Assembly: GCA_964447015.1 (NCBI GenBank)
Contig: CAYUQU010000007.1
Location: 1-64,000 of the forward strand
Source of the DNA: Wandonia sp964447015
Lineage (GTDB): Bacteria; Bacteroidota; Bacteroidia; Flavobacteriales_D; Crocinitomicaceae
Length of the DNA: 64,000 nucleotides
Direction of reading: 5' to 3'
In this document: piece after piece, positions 8,503-17,474 of the stretch
How positions within the stretch are numbered: position 1 is the stretch's first letter
Layout of the letters: each line of letters starts with the position of its first letter
Made by a program: the position numbers and the translations under genes
The notes under the pieces: model-generated
What the model saw: the letters and a program-made list of their open reading frames with translations, nothing else
What the model was told of the DNA's origin: nothing
Databases searched by the model: none

Positions 8503-9359
8503 TGACTCGGATAACTCATATTTTCATAATTGTATCTGCATTAGTATTTACTGCCTGTTCCAATAATATGGAGCAGGTAGCTGATGTAGAAGAAATGCGA
8601 ATTGTTTCATTAAAATCTTCATCAAGTGAGATTATTTGTGCTTTAGGTGCAGACCATCAAATAGTGGGGGTTGATGTAACGTCCGTTTACCCAGAGTTGC
8701 CCAAGGAAGTTTCAAATCTTGGACATGTAAGCGGGATTACTGCGCAAGGAATTTTGTCTTTGAAACCTAATTTGGTAATCGGAGATAAAAACGAAGTAGC
8801 CGAAAATTTAGTAAAACAACTTCAGGAAGTAGGTGTAAAAGTGCATCTTTTTACCCAAGATTACAGTCCTGAAGGCTCTAAAAAACTCATTCAACAAATT
8901 GCCGAATGGATAAAATGTGAGGAGAAAGCTATTCAGGTAATTCAAGAATTTGATAAAGAGCTTGAATTGTTACCTGCCCCGAACGATACGCCAAAAATTG
9001 TATTTGTCTACGCTCGGGGAGCAGGAACATTAATGATTTCTGGAAATGGAACACAAATGCATGCGTTAATTGAATTAGCGGGGGCTAAGAATGCATTTGG
9101 TGAGATAGAAGGGTTTAAGCCATTGACATCAGAATCGTTGGTTGCCGCAAATCCTGAGATCTTATTCTTGTTTGATTCGGGATTACAAAGTTTAGGTGGA
9201 AAAGAAGGGTTGTCACAAATTCCAGGGTTTGACTTGACTGCTGCGGGTCAAAACGGCCACGTCATCAGTATGGACGGTTCACTTGTTTCTTCTTTTGGCC
9301 CGAGACTTCCTGAGGCAATACGTCAGTTAATTGAAAAAATTGATCAGTTGCGTGAATAA
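8502..9359 (+). CDS. hmuT: heme ABC transporter substrate-binding lipoprotein
   Basis: Periplasmic heme-binding component of an ABC importer, 285 residues. The lipobox is FTAC, so the protein should be anchored in a membrane. It has the BtuF/HmuT fold signatures: RIVSLKSSSSEIICALGADHQIVGVD at the start, SVYPELPKEVSNLGH, LSLKPNLVIGD, and PGFDLTAAGQNGHVISMDG near the end. The start overlaps the upstream stop by one base and the end overlaps the permease start region. Its position between an HmuY-like gene and FecCD-type transport genes supports heme rather than siderophore or cobalamin as the ligand. Ligand identity is inferred from the neighbourhood. Confidence 0.88.
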   Translation: MTRITHIFIIVSALVFTACSNNMEQVADVEEMRIVSLKSSSSEIICALGADHQIVGVDVTSVYPELPKEVSNLGHVSGITAQGILSLKPNLVIGDKNEVAENLVKQLQEVGVKVHLFTQDYSPEGSKKLIQQIAEWIKCEEKAIQVIQEFDKELELLPAPNDTPKIVFVYARGAGTLMISGNGTQMHALIELAGAKNAFGEIEGFKPLTSESLVAANPEILFLFDSGLQSLGGKEGLSQIPGFDLTAAGQNGHVISMDGSLVSSFGPRLPEAIRQLIEKIDQLRE

Positions 9360-10415
9360 AGTAAAGTCCAATAAAGTCTGGTATGGGGTTTTGATTCCAC
9401 TTTGGTGTCTGATTCTTTTGTGGAGTCTTACTTCTGGATCTTTTCCCATTACGACAGGAGAATTGTTCGGTCAACTCTTTTATCGCATTGGAATTTTGGA
9501 TGCACCGTCATTAGATAAGTTGAGCGAATCAGTATTCCTCCAAATTCGACTTCCCAGGGTTTTTCTTGGGCTAATAGTTGGTGCATCATTGTCTGTTGCC
9601 GGTGCGGCGCTGCAAGGACTGTTTAGAAACCCTTTAGCTGATCCAGGATTAATAGGTGTGTCAATGGGAGCCTCATCATTTGCTGCCTTTGCTATTGTAC
9701 TGGGAGTTCCGTCACTTTTTGCTGTGGGGTGGTTAAATTTATTCGCCCTCAATATTTTTACATTTATTGGTGCACTTTTAGTGATGTTTATTGCAATAAT
9801 CATTTCACATTCTAAAGGCAATACAGTTCTCACCACGCTATTACTTGCTGGAATTGCATTAAATGCGCTGGGAGGTTCTGTAACAGGACTACTGACTTAT
9901 TTATCAAAAGACGAACAANNNNNNNNNNACAATTGAGAGATATTTCCTTTTGGATGCTAGGAAGTTTAGGAGGGGCAAATTGGGTAATGATTTTCATTTT
10001 ATCTATGGTAAACATCCCTGGGATTATTTATTTGACGATGAAAGGAAAAGTGCTGAATGCAATGGCTTTAGGGGAGGAAAATGCGGTGTATATGGGCATC
10101 AGAATTCGCAGGGAAAAAATGTGGATTATTGTGCTTACTTCTTTAATTGTCAGTACTTGTGTAAGTTTTACGGGAGTAATTGGTTTTGTAGGACTTGTAG
10201 TACCACATATTATTCGATTGATTCGGGGAGGTGATAATCGCCACATATTGGTGAATTCGGTTCTCGTTGGATCAGCATTTTTAGTTTTAGCAGACACAGT
10301 TTCACGTACAATTATTATCCCACAAGAATTACCAATAGGGATTATTACATCATTGGCAGGAGCTCCTCTATTCCTTTATATAATAGCAAAAAACCAACGC
10401 AAATTTCAGTCATGA
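9352..10415 (+). CDS. hmuU: heme ABC transporter permease (FecCD family), interrupted by an N gap
   Basis: Inner-membrane permease of the heme importer. The N-terminal part (to 9918) and the C-terminal part (from 9929) lie in different frames separated by ten N. Bases before the gap end in GACGAACAA and bases after begin ACAATTGAGAG. Joining them over the shared ACAA gives Asp-Glu-Gln-Leu-Arg-Asp, matches the family pattern before ISFWMLGSLGG, and restores one frame of about 349 residues. So the gene is probably intact. About ten membrane segments are visible, with family motifs RLPRVFLGLIVGASLSVAG, NPLADPGLIG and GFVGLVVPHI. The start is uncertain: GTG 9352 overlaps the hmuT stop; TTG 9331 or 9340 are alternatives. 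The end overlaps hmuV by ATGA. Confidence 0.85.
9919..9928. other. run of ten N (assembly gap)
   Basis: Ten undetermined bases inside hmuU. The flanks share ACAA, and collapsing the gap by that overlap restores the reading frame. This looks like a scaffolding placeholder rather than missing sequence. Confidence 0.95.
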
Positions 10416-11215
10416 TTACATTGAATGAAGTGACATATCGTGTAAAACAGAAGGAAATCATACATTCCACATCAGTTGATTTTCACATGAATCAACACAC
10501 CATAATATTAGGTCCGAATGGAGCTGGAAAATCTACATTATTGCGAATTGCCGCGGGAGGAATTTTACCTACTTCAGGAAATATAAACAGGTTGGGAATC
10601 AAGAATCCATACAATGCTAACGAGCTAGCAAGGCAACGCGCGTTTTTGGGTCAGAATGTAGGTGTTTCAGTTGAATTTACCGTGCGGGATTTAATTATGA
10701 TGGGAAGATATCCGCATTTTCACCGGATTCCATCTGTCGAAGACCTGTTGATAATAGAACGGGTTATAGAAAAATTTAATTTGCAGCAATTTGAGTCGAG
10801 AAAATTGACACAACTTTCTGGAGGAGAACTTCAGCGAGCTCATGTAGCGCGGGTGTATGCACAATTGTTCACAAATCAGGATGAAAAATCATTGGCAGGG
10901 AAATTCATTTTTATGGATGAGCCAGTCAATAATCTGGATATAAAACATCAACAACAATTGATGGAATTAAGTCAGGAATTAGTGCAAAAGGGAGTTGGTG
11001 TTGTAGCAGTTTTACACGACATTAACATGGCATTGACTTATGCAGATCGGATATTATTTGTCAAAAATGGGCAAATTGTAGCAGATTTCCCTGACACTTC
11101 AAGAATTTCTACAGAGGTATTAGAAGAAGTATATGAAATTTCCTTTCAACAATTGGGGGAGTACCATTTTTTCCCAAAATCTGCAATGGAAACAACGCTT
11201 TATCAGGTTATTTAA
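10412..11215 (+). CDS. hmuV: heme ABC transporter ATP-binding protein
   Basis: Cytoplasmic ATPase of the heme importer, 267 residues. Walker A is GPNGAGKST at residues 34-42, the ABC signature LSGGELQR is at 135-142, Walker B is FIFMDEP, and the switch His lies in VLHDINMAL. These are the HmuV/FecE-type arrangements, including the characteristic RYPHFHR segment after the Q-loop. The start overlaps the hmuU stop (ATGA), and the next gene begins 19 bases after the stop. No key residue is missing. Confidence 0.93.
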   Translation: MITLNEVTYRVKQKEIIHSTSVDFHMNQHTIILGPNGAGKSTLLRIAAGGILPTSGNINRLGIKNPYNANELARQRAFLGQNVGVSVEFTVRDLIMMGRYPHFHRIPSVEDLLIIERVIEKFNLQQFESRKLTQLSGGELQRAHVARVYAQLFTNQDEKSLAGKFIFMDEPVNNLDIKHQQQLMELSQELVQKGVGVVAVLHDINMALTYADRILFVKNGQIVADFPDTSRISTEVLEEVYEISFQQLGEYHFFPKSAMETTLYQVI

Positions 11216-11234
11216 AACGAAATAAATACAAATC

Positions 11235-12275
11235 ATGGAAACACAGTTTAAAACGGTTAAAGAAAGATGGTTAGAATTACTAACTGAAAACCCTAACCTC
11301 CGCATTCGTAATGCGGCTGTAGAGTTAGGTGTAAGCGAGGTAGAATTATTGGCTACAAAATGTGGTGATGAGGTAACGCGACTTCGTCCAGATTTTAAAG
11401 CATTGCTTGGTGAATTAGAATCACTGGGCTTTGCGAATGGGATTACACGCAATGACAGTGTCGTTCACGAAAGAAAGGGAATTTATTTAAATTATTCGTG
11501 GTCTCCACACGCAGCGCTATTTGTGGGTGAAGATATTGACCTCCGTTTTTTTCCTTCTTCGTGGAGAAGTGTTTTTGCAGTAACTGAGGGAGAAGGGTCT
11601 AAATCCCGATCAAGCGTACAAATTTTTGATAATTTTGGCACAGCTGTGCATAAGATTTATCTCACTGATAAGAGTGATATAACCGCGTTTGATGCAATTA
11701 TTGAAAAATATCGCGATGAAAACCAAGAATCTTCACAAGAAGTTGAAGCTTTTCATGTAAAACCTCACCCTAAAGAAACTAGAGAAACAACACCAGATTA
11801 CCACACTTTTCAGAAAGAGTGGATTAACCTTAAGGATACACACCATTTTTTCGGATTGATTAATAAGTACAACTTACATCGAATTGAAGCATTGGAGAAT
11901 GCACCGTCGACACACTTTGCTGAAAAGATAGGCAATGACGGGCTTCGAAAAGTCTTGCTGGAAGCAAGTCGAGTGGAGTTGCCAATTATGGTTTTTGTGG
12001 GAAATCGCGGTGCAATTGGAATTCATACCGGGTTAGTGAAAAAAATTGTGGATCACAACGAGTGGTTGAATGTGCTAGATCCAGACTTTAACTTACATGT
12101 TCGGGAGAATGACATTGCCCAAACGTGGATAGTTCGAAAGCCAACAGAAGATGGTGAAGTGACCTCTTTGGAATGTTTTGATTCAAACGGTGAGTTGATC
12201 GTTACTTTATTTGGTAAACGCAAACCAGGAATTCCTGAAATGACTGAATGGCGTGATTTAATTGCGAATATTTAG
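11235..12275 (+). CDS. hemS: HemS/ChuS-type hemin-degrading factor
   Basis: Cytoplasmic heme-handling protein of the HemS family, 346 residues, the usual length for the two-repeat form. The first half begins with KERWLELLTENPNLRIRNAAVELGVSEVELLATKCGD and continues to ESLGFANGITRNDSVVHERKG. The second half repeats the pattern (HTFQKEWINLKDTHHFFGLINKYNLHRIEAL) and contains VFVGNRGAIGIHTG. Relatives bind heme in the cytoplasm and either shuttle it or break it open. It sits between hmuV and the TonB receptor. This HemS type is best known from Proteobacteria; the Porphyromonas hmu locus instead carries a large CobN-like HmuS. Confidence 0.9.
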   Translation: METQFKTVKERWLELLTENPNLRIRNAAVELGVSEVELLATKCGDEVTRLRPDFKALLGELESLGFANGITRNDSVVHERKGIYLNYSWSPHAALFVGEDIDLRFFPSSWRSVFAVTEGEGSKSRSSVQIFDNFGTAVHKIYLTDKSDITAFDAIIEKYRDENQESSQEVEAFHVKPHPKETRETTPDYHTFQKEWINLKDTHHFFGLINKYNLHRIEALENAPSTHFAEKIGNDGLRKVLLEASRVELPIMVFVGNRGAIGIHTGLVKKIVDHNEWLNVLDPDFNLHVRENDIAQTWIVRKPTEDGEVTSLECFDSNGELIVTLFGKRKPGIPEMTEWRDLIANI

Positions 12276-12289
12276 CAAGCAATAGTTAG

Positions 12290-14575
12290 ATGATTAAACG
12301 GATTTATATCACATTATATTTTGCGTTTTTAGCGGGGGGCTTATTGGCTCAACAAGTGGAAGTACGTATTCACGGGTTACCTGATTCAACCGAAATTCCA
12401 GGTGCCCGTGTACGGATAACTTCACTGAATAGTGATTTTGAAATTCAGGGAGTTACGAATTTTTCTGGTAGTTTATTTGTGAGTATTCCAATTGAACTTA
12501 AAGGGAAAGCAATTCTGGAAATTTTAAGCATAGGGTTTATTAATTTCAAAGACACGATAGCATTGCCATATGCAAAGGGTCAATTAACTCACATATATTT
12601 AGCAGAGGAGGACAGGTTGTTAAATCAAGTAATTGTCACAGCCTCACATCATGATCAGACACAAAAAGAATCAGTTTACGCATCAAAAATAATTGGTGAA
12701 GAAAAGATTCGAGCAATGGGGGCAGTTTCATTAAATGATGTATTGTCCAATGAGCTGAATATTCGATTGGAACAAGACAACGTGTTGGGAGCAGGAGTAA
12801 AGTTGCAAGGAACTGGTGGACAAAATGTAAAAATCCTCATTGATGGTGTACCTGTTATAGGAAGGTTGGATGGAAACATAGATTTGAGTCAAATTAACCT
12901 CAATAATGTGGAGCGGATTGAAATTATTGAAGGACCGCTGTCTGTTAACTATGGAAGTGATGCGTTGGCAGGAACAATTAATATCATAACCAAAAAGACA
13001 CTCGATGGAAAATGGCAAGCAAACCTGAATTCTTTTTACGAAAGTGTTGGACAGTATAATATGGATTTAAAGTTGGGTAAACGATTTAACCATCACCTTA
13101 TTGAAATTCACGGTGGGCGCTATTTTTTTGATGGGTGGTCACCCGGAGACGCTTTTTGGTCTTTTCCCCAAACCACCATAGCAGATACCTTGCGTACACA
13201 TTTATGGAAACCCAAAGAACAATTTTTCGGAGGGATTAATTACAGATATGTGCGCAATAGCTGGAATTTTCGTTTGAACTACGAAGGTTATTATGAATTA
13301 ATGACCAATAGAGGAAAACCTCAACAGCCTTATCTTCAACGAGCTTTTGATGATCTGTACCGTACTTCTAGACATACGGCATCTCTTCATTTTGATATGA
13401 AAATAGGGAAAGCATGGCGAGGAAATATTTTATTATCAGGAGCAATCTACGAAAGAAATAAAAACACTTATCTGGTCGATCTTACCAACCTAGACAATCA
13501 ATTGGTGGATAATACAAACATGCACGACACCACAGGCTATACCCAATATATGAGTAGAGGAAATTTTGTGCGCCGAACTGAAACTGGAAAATGGAGTGTT
13601 GAATTGGGGTATGAAGTGAGTAGAGAATCAATGAAAGGAAGACGGATTGAATCAGGTGAACAGCAAATGATTTATGCGGACTTATTTGCCACTACGGAAT
13701 GGAAACCAATTACACATTTTGTGATAAAACCCGGAATTCGATATGGCTACAATTCTGTGTATTCACAACAGCCTGTTCCATCTCTTCATTTGCGTTATAG
13801 TTTAAAGAGTTGGATTCTTCGTGCGTCATTTGCCCGAGGTTTCCGTGCTCCCTCTATCAAGGAATTGTATTTTGAATTCATCGACATCAATCATTTTATT
13901 ACAGGAAATCCTGATTTAAAAGCAGAAAGTTCATCTAATTATCAATTGAACATCAATAGGGATTATACACTTGGAAAACACCGTCTGGGGTTTGAGTTGA
14001 AATCATTTTATAATGACATCTACGATCAGATAACATTGCAGGTTCAGCAGGGAACAATGGAATATTCGTATTTCAATCTTTCACGGGTTCAAACCACGGG
14101 AGCTAATCTTACAGTCGAATATGCATTCAGTGGAATTCAACTTTCTGCAGGTACAGCGATGTTGGCTTATAAAATGGAAAGCCCCACGATTAATTACCCT
14201 AATTTTCTGTATTCTCCTGAACTTCGTGTTTCAGCCATGTATAACTGGAAAAAAGCCAGATTATCATTCGGAATGTTTTATAAATACAACGGACGTCAGC
14301 CAAACTACTTGTTGGATACAGAAGGGAATTCGTTTTTGGGGGAATTGCAGGCTTTTCACATGATGGATCTTTCTGTTACAAAATCATTTTTGGGTGATAG
14401 AATTGTGTGGGGAATGGGAATGAAGAATCTTTTTGGTGTCGAACAAATAGTAAGTTCAGGATCAACAGGTGGGGCACATTCTTCGGGTGGAGGGTTAAAT
14501 AATGTTGCTCGGGGAAGGTCAGTATTTGTTTCGTTAAAATTTAATTTTGTTTCTCATGAAAAGAAGAAGAAATAA
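12290..14575 (+). CDS. hmuR: TonB-dependent outer-membrane heme receptor
   Basis: Outer-membrane beta-barrel importer, 761 residues. The signal peptide ends GLLA before Gln-Gln. Residues about 20-110 form a carboxypeptidase-regulatory-like beta-sandwich (PGARVRITSL...SIGFINFKDTI), common before Bacteroidota receptors. The plug follows (QVIVTASHHDQ...GVKLQGTGGQNVKILIDGVP...VERIEIIEGPLSVNYGSDALAGTINIIT) and then a long barrel ending in VARGRSVFVSLKFNF. Barrel features such as FARGFRAPSIKELYF and GNPDLKAESSSNYQ are typical for heme and vitamin B12 receptors. It lies within the heme operon and overlaps the next gene by 20 bases. Heme as substrate is inferred from context. Confidence 0.9.
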   Translation: MIKRIYITLYFAFLAGGLLAQQVEVRIHGLPDSTEIPGARVRITSLNSDFEIQGVTNFSGSLFVSIPIELKGKAILEILSIGFINFKDTIALPYAKGQLTHIYLAEEDRLLNQVIVTASHHDQTQKESVYASKIIGEEKIRAMGAVSLNDVLSNELNIRLEQDNVLGAGVKLQGTGGQNVKILIDGVPVIGRLDGNIDLSQINLNNVERIEIIEGPLSVNYGSDALAGTINIITKKTLDGKWQANLNSFYESVGQYNMDLKLGKRFNHHLIEIHGGRYFFDGWSPGDAFWSFPQTTIADTLRTHLWKPKEQFFGGINYRYVRNSWNFRLNYEGYYELMTNRGKPQQPYLQRAFDDLYRTSRHTASLHFDMKIGKAWRGNILLSGAIYERNKNTYLVDLTNLDNQLVDNTNMHDTTGYTQYMSRGNFVRRTETGKWSVELGYEVSRESMKGRRIESGEQQMIYADLFATTEWKPITHFVIKPGIRYGYNSVYSQQPVPSLHLRYSLKSWILRASFARGFRAPSIKELYFEFIDINHFITGNPDLKAESSSNYQLNINRDYTLGKHRLGFELKSFYNDIYDQITLQVQQGTMEYSYFNLSRVQTTGANLTVEYAFSGIQLSAGTAMLAYKMESPTINYPNFLYSPELRVSAMYNWKKARLSFGMFYKYNGRQPNYLLDTEGNSFLGELQAFHMMDLSVTKSFLGDRIVWGMGMKNLFGVEQIVSSGSTGGAHSSGGGLNNVARGRSVFVSLKFNFVSHEKKKK

Positions 14576-15524
14576 CCAAACATTCGCCAGTTTAATATTC
14601 GCTATTTTGTTGAGCTCATGCTTGAAAGAGCGACCTGTTCCAGTGCAAGAAAGTGGAGGCACGCAAACAGTGCAAATAGAAGTCGGGGAGTTTTATCGCA
14701 ATCAAGTTTTTTATGATTTGGAACAGTCAAAAGTAGTAGAAATTAAAGATAAAGATGTATGGGATGTCGCACTTAATTGCTCGGACACATCCAATCATCT
14801 AATTCTAAACAGTGCAAAAATAATGGGAGTAGTTTTTTTAGCGAATGAAGATTTAAGCACTCCAATTTCCACAAGTGGAATTAATTGGACATACGAATCT
14901 TCTCAGGGATTCTACACACATTCTCCATTATATGACTGGCATACAAAACAGGGCATTTTTGTAATTAATGCCGGAATGAATTATTTAGGCCAGCATCAAG
15001 GTTATTTTAAAATTAAACCTGAATTAATTCCAGAAGGAGTGCGGATTTTGTGGGTAAAGAACGGACAAACGACGATTAACGAAATTGTACTCAATAAGGA
15101 TGATGCTTACAACTACATTGCATTTAGTTTTCTAACCAATAATGTAGTTAAATCCGAGCCAGAAAAATCAACATGGGACTTAAAGTTCAGTGTGTACACA
15201 CATGTTTTTGAAGATCATACACCCTATTCAGTTGTAGGGGTATTGTTAAACACTCATCTTGTAAAAGGAGTAGACGCATCGAGTCACACTTACGAGGCCA
15301 TTTCCTTAGTAAGTGCTGAAAGTGAAAATCTAAGTGAAGAATTGGACGTTATCGGTTATGATTGGAAAGAATATAGCTTTGATCAAAGTCTTTACATCGT
15401 AAATTCAACAATGTCTTATATTATTCAATCCCGAAATGCGTATTATTTTAAAATGCGATTCATAGATTTTTACAATGAAATGGGCATAAAAGGTTATCCC
15501 ACTTTTGAGATGGAAGGTTTATGA
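14556..15524 (+). CDS. hmuY: HmuY family heme-binding lipoprotein
   Basis: Predicted outer-membrane lipoprotein that captures heme for the adjacent receptor, 322 residues. ATG 14556 is chosen over TTG 14547 because it starts the signal peptide leading to lipobox LLSSC. HmuY-type features are KDVWDVALNC in the first half and KSTWDLKFSVYTHVF in the second, and IGYDWKEYSF shared with the secreted paralogue at 7255. Unlike that paralogue it has no T9SS sorting domain. It overlaps the receptor gene by 20 bases, which ties the two together. The operon ends here, tail to tail with the small gene at 15537. Confidence 0.85.
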   Translation: MKRRRNNQTFASLIFAILLSSCLKERPVPVQESGGTQTVQIEVGEFYRNQVFYDLEQSKVVEIKDKDVWDVALNCSDTSNHLILNSAKIMGVVFLANEDLSTPISTSGINWTYESSQGFYTHSPLYDWHTKQGIFVINAGMNYLGQHQGYFKIKPELIPEGVRILWVKNGQTTINEIVLNKDDAYNYIAFSFLTNNVVKSEPEKSTWDLKFSVYTHVFEDHTPYSVVGVLLNTHLVKGVDASSHTYEAISLVSAESENLSEELDVIGYDWKEYSFDQSLYIVNSTMSYIIQSRNAYYFKMRFIDFYNEMGIKGYPTFEMEGL

Positions 15525-15536
15525 TTTAAAGGTGAA

Positions 15537-15926
15537 TTACTCCACTTTCTTCATCCAAAACACATACATAACTTCATTGTTTGTTGAGTTCATCTCATAA
15601 AACTGTGCCGCGACAATTTCGCCGTAATTGTTGTAGTTTTCAGGAACATTACCCGATACATCTCCAAATTTTGTTCCGTATAAGGTTAGTTTTTTTGCAT
15701 TCAACACATCGGTTAGAAGGTAGGTTTGCTCCAAACCATTATACGAATATTTATTTTCTGACAGAAAAACCAAAGTGTCACTCAGCGGCGCAGGGTTATC
15801 CGAAGTAGACTCTCTATATTGCCAAATTTCCCAAGTTGTACCCTTAAAACTGGGTTGATCTATAGGGTCTTTGGAGCAGGAACTGAGGATAGCGCCAATT
15901 GTGAGTATGAGTAGAATTGCTTTCAT
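15537..15926 (-). CDS. small predicted lipoprotein, unknown function
   Basis: Exported protein of 129 residues with lipobox LSSC. The mature part (SFKGTTWEIWQYRES...SENKYSYNGLEQTYLLTDVLNAKKLTLYGTKFGD) has the alternating pattern of a small lipocalin-like beta-barrel, with TTWE near the start as in many Bacteroidota lipocalin-like lipoproteins. It converges with the hmuY lipoprotein gene with only 12 bases between stops. No operon partner is seen. Function unknown. Confidence 0.75.
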   Translation of the reverse strand: MKAILLILTIGAILSSCSKDPIDQPSFKGTTWEIWQYRESTSDNPAPLSDTLVFLSENKYSYNGLEQTYLLTDVLNAKKLTLYGTKFGDVSGNVPENYNNYGEIVAAQFYEMNSTNNEVMYVFWMKKVE

Positions 15927-16126
15927 AATAGAGATTTAATTTTAATAGATAAGTCAATAATCATGCCCTTAAAATGTTGTTTACTAAAGATCTTCATAGG
16001 GAGTGTGTCAATCGAGTATTTTAAGATTTAATTTATTTTTATCTGTATATAATATTTTTTAGTAGGTTTGTTGGGTTACAATACGTTTTCAAAGAAAGAA
16101 AAAACAACTAATTTAAATTTACTATT

Positions 16127-16570
16127 ATGTTATTTGGTGGAATGATTTTAATTATACTCGTAGCATTGGCTATTGGATTGACAATTGCTATTTTATACCT
16201 GCTAACACTACAAAACACGTTGAAAGAAGTTTCGCCAGGAAATCGATTAATTCCTGACAGTAATGTTTGGTTAATGCTGATCCCTCTTTTTAATATATTC
16301 TATGCATTTTATCTTTATCCTAAACTTTGTGATTCAATCAAAAATGAGTTTGAGTCGCGCAATATTACAGAAAGAGGAGATTATGGAAAAACGCTTGGGC
16401 TTGTCATGGCTGCTTTGGGAATTATTTCTGCGATCCCGCAAATCCCTGAAATTCTATCATTAGCAAATTTGGTGATATTTATTGTTTTTTGGGTCAAAAT
16501 TCATGGTTATAAGACGAAACTTATTAATGCTCCAAAATCAATTGATTTGATAGGGGAAGAAGTAGATTAA
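16127..16570 (+). CDS. small integral membrane protein (DUF4328-like)
   Basis: Membrane protein of 147 residues with about four hydrophobic segments: residues 5-28, a segment around LMLIPLFNIFYAFYLYP, one near LGLVMAALGIISAI and one near LANLVIFIVFWVKIHGY. The phrase IPLFNIFYAFYLYPKLCDSIKNEF resembles DUF4328-type proteins, whose function is not known. It is preceded by a 200-base gap and followed 56 bases later by the TerB-like gene. Confidence 0.7.
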   Translation: MLFGGMILIILVALAIGLTIAILYLLTLQNTLKEVSPGNRLIPDSNVWLMLIPLFNIFYAFYLYPKLCDSIKNEFESRNITERGDYGKTLGLVMAALGIISAIPQIPEILSLANLVIFIVFWVKIHGYKTKLINAPKSIDLIGEEVD

Positions 16571-16626
16571 TTCAACTTTTTTCGAATATCACTCCAGTTT
16601 TCCTAATTTTTCCCCAATTTAGTGGC

Positions 16627-17031
16627 ATGGGAGAGAAAAAAAACGAACATTTAAGTATACTTGCTGACTTGGTGAGATTGGCAAACGCAGACAATGAAAT
16701 CAAAGAAATTGAATTTCAGTTTATTATGTCAATTGCAGCGCAACTTGGAGTTACACCTGAGGAGTTCCGTTCGATATTTGACACTTACATTGAGCAGAAA
16801 CCACCAAAAATGGAAGGCGATCGAATTGTTCAGTTTCATCGTTTGGTTCTCTTAATGAATGTAGACGCTGAAGCTTCAGATGTAGAAATGGCTAAAGTGC
16901 GCAAACTTGGCGTGAAGATGGGGTTGAACGCTCAAGCAATTGAAACAGTGCTCAAGGAAATGCACGATTATCCAAATAAGGTTGTTCCACCAGATAGATT
17001 GATTGAAATTTTTACGCTTTATCATAACTAA
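16627..17031 (+). CDS. TerB-like protein
   Basis: Small cytoplasmic helical protein of 134 residues resembling the TerB/tellurite-resistance co-chaperone fold: LADLVRLANADNEIKEIEFQFIMSIAAQLGV at the start, then LVLLMNVDAEASDVEMAKVRKLGVKMG, with paired acidic residues after the first helix as in TerB metal sites. No other ter genes are present, so a tellurite role is not implied. It ends 5 bases before the MmcQ/YjbR gene and is likely cotranscribed with it. Confidence 0.75.
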   Translation: MGEKKNEHLSILADLVRLANADNEIKEIEFQFIMSIAAQLGVTPEEFRSIFDTYIEQKPPKMEGDRIVQFHRLVLLMNVDAEASDVEMAKVRKLGVKMGLNAQAIETVLKEMHDYPNKVVPPDRLIEIFTLYHN

Positions 17032-17036
17032 ACGTT

Positions 17037-17390
17037 ATGGATATTGAGGTAATCCGTACGCATTGCGTATCTAAACAGCAGGTGTCAGAATCATTTCCTT
17101 TTGACGATGATACCCTCGTTTTTAAAGTTGCTGGTAAAATGTTTGCGTTAATCTCGCTTAAAAAAAATTCGTTCGTTAACCTGAAATGTGATCCCGAACG
17201 GGCAGTAGAACTTCGGGAGCAATTTCACGCGGTACAACCAGGCTATCACATGAGTAAAACTCATTGGAATTCAGTGTATTTTAACGAAGACTTAGACGAC
17301 AAAACTATTTTGGAATTAGTAGATCATTCGTATGAGTTGGTGGTGAAATCTTTACCAAAAAAAACACAAGCGACATTCATTATCGATTAA
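17037..17390 (+). CDS. MmcQ/YjbR family protein
   Basis: Small protein of 117 residues with the YjbR/MmcQ pattern: ESFPFDDDTLVFKVAGKMFALISL, FVNLKCDPERAVELREQF, GYHMSKTHWNSVYF and LVDHSYELVVKSL. The fold is a double-wing (CyaY-like) DNA-binding type; members are widespread and mostly uncharacterised. It follows the TerB-like gene by 5 bases. No motif is missing. Confidence 0.88.
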   Translation: MDIEVIRTHCVSKQQVSESFPFDDDTLVFKVAGKMFALISLKKNSFVNLKCDPERAVELREQFHAVQPGYHMSKTHWNSVYFNEDLDDKTILELVDHSYELVVKSLPKKTQATFIID

Positions 17391-17474
17391 TGAGATGATA
17401 ACTTTGAAATCCAATTTTCAATATGTGATTATACCGCAATCAAACATCACTTTTCTTTCTTACTTTTACAAACC

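Noticed and set aside
9331..10415. Frameshifted or split hmuU pseudogene
   Set aside because: The break is exactly at a run of N, and a 4-base overlap of the flanks restores the frame.
16627..17031. Tellurite-resistance locus
   Set aside because: Only a single TerB-like gene is present; isolated TerB-fold proteins are common and do not imply tellurite resistance.
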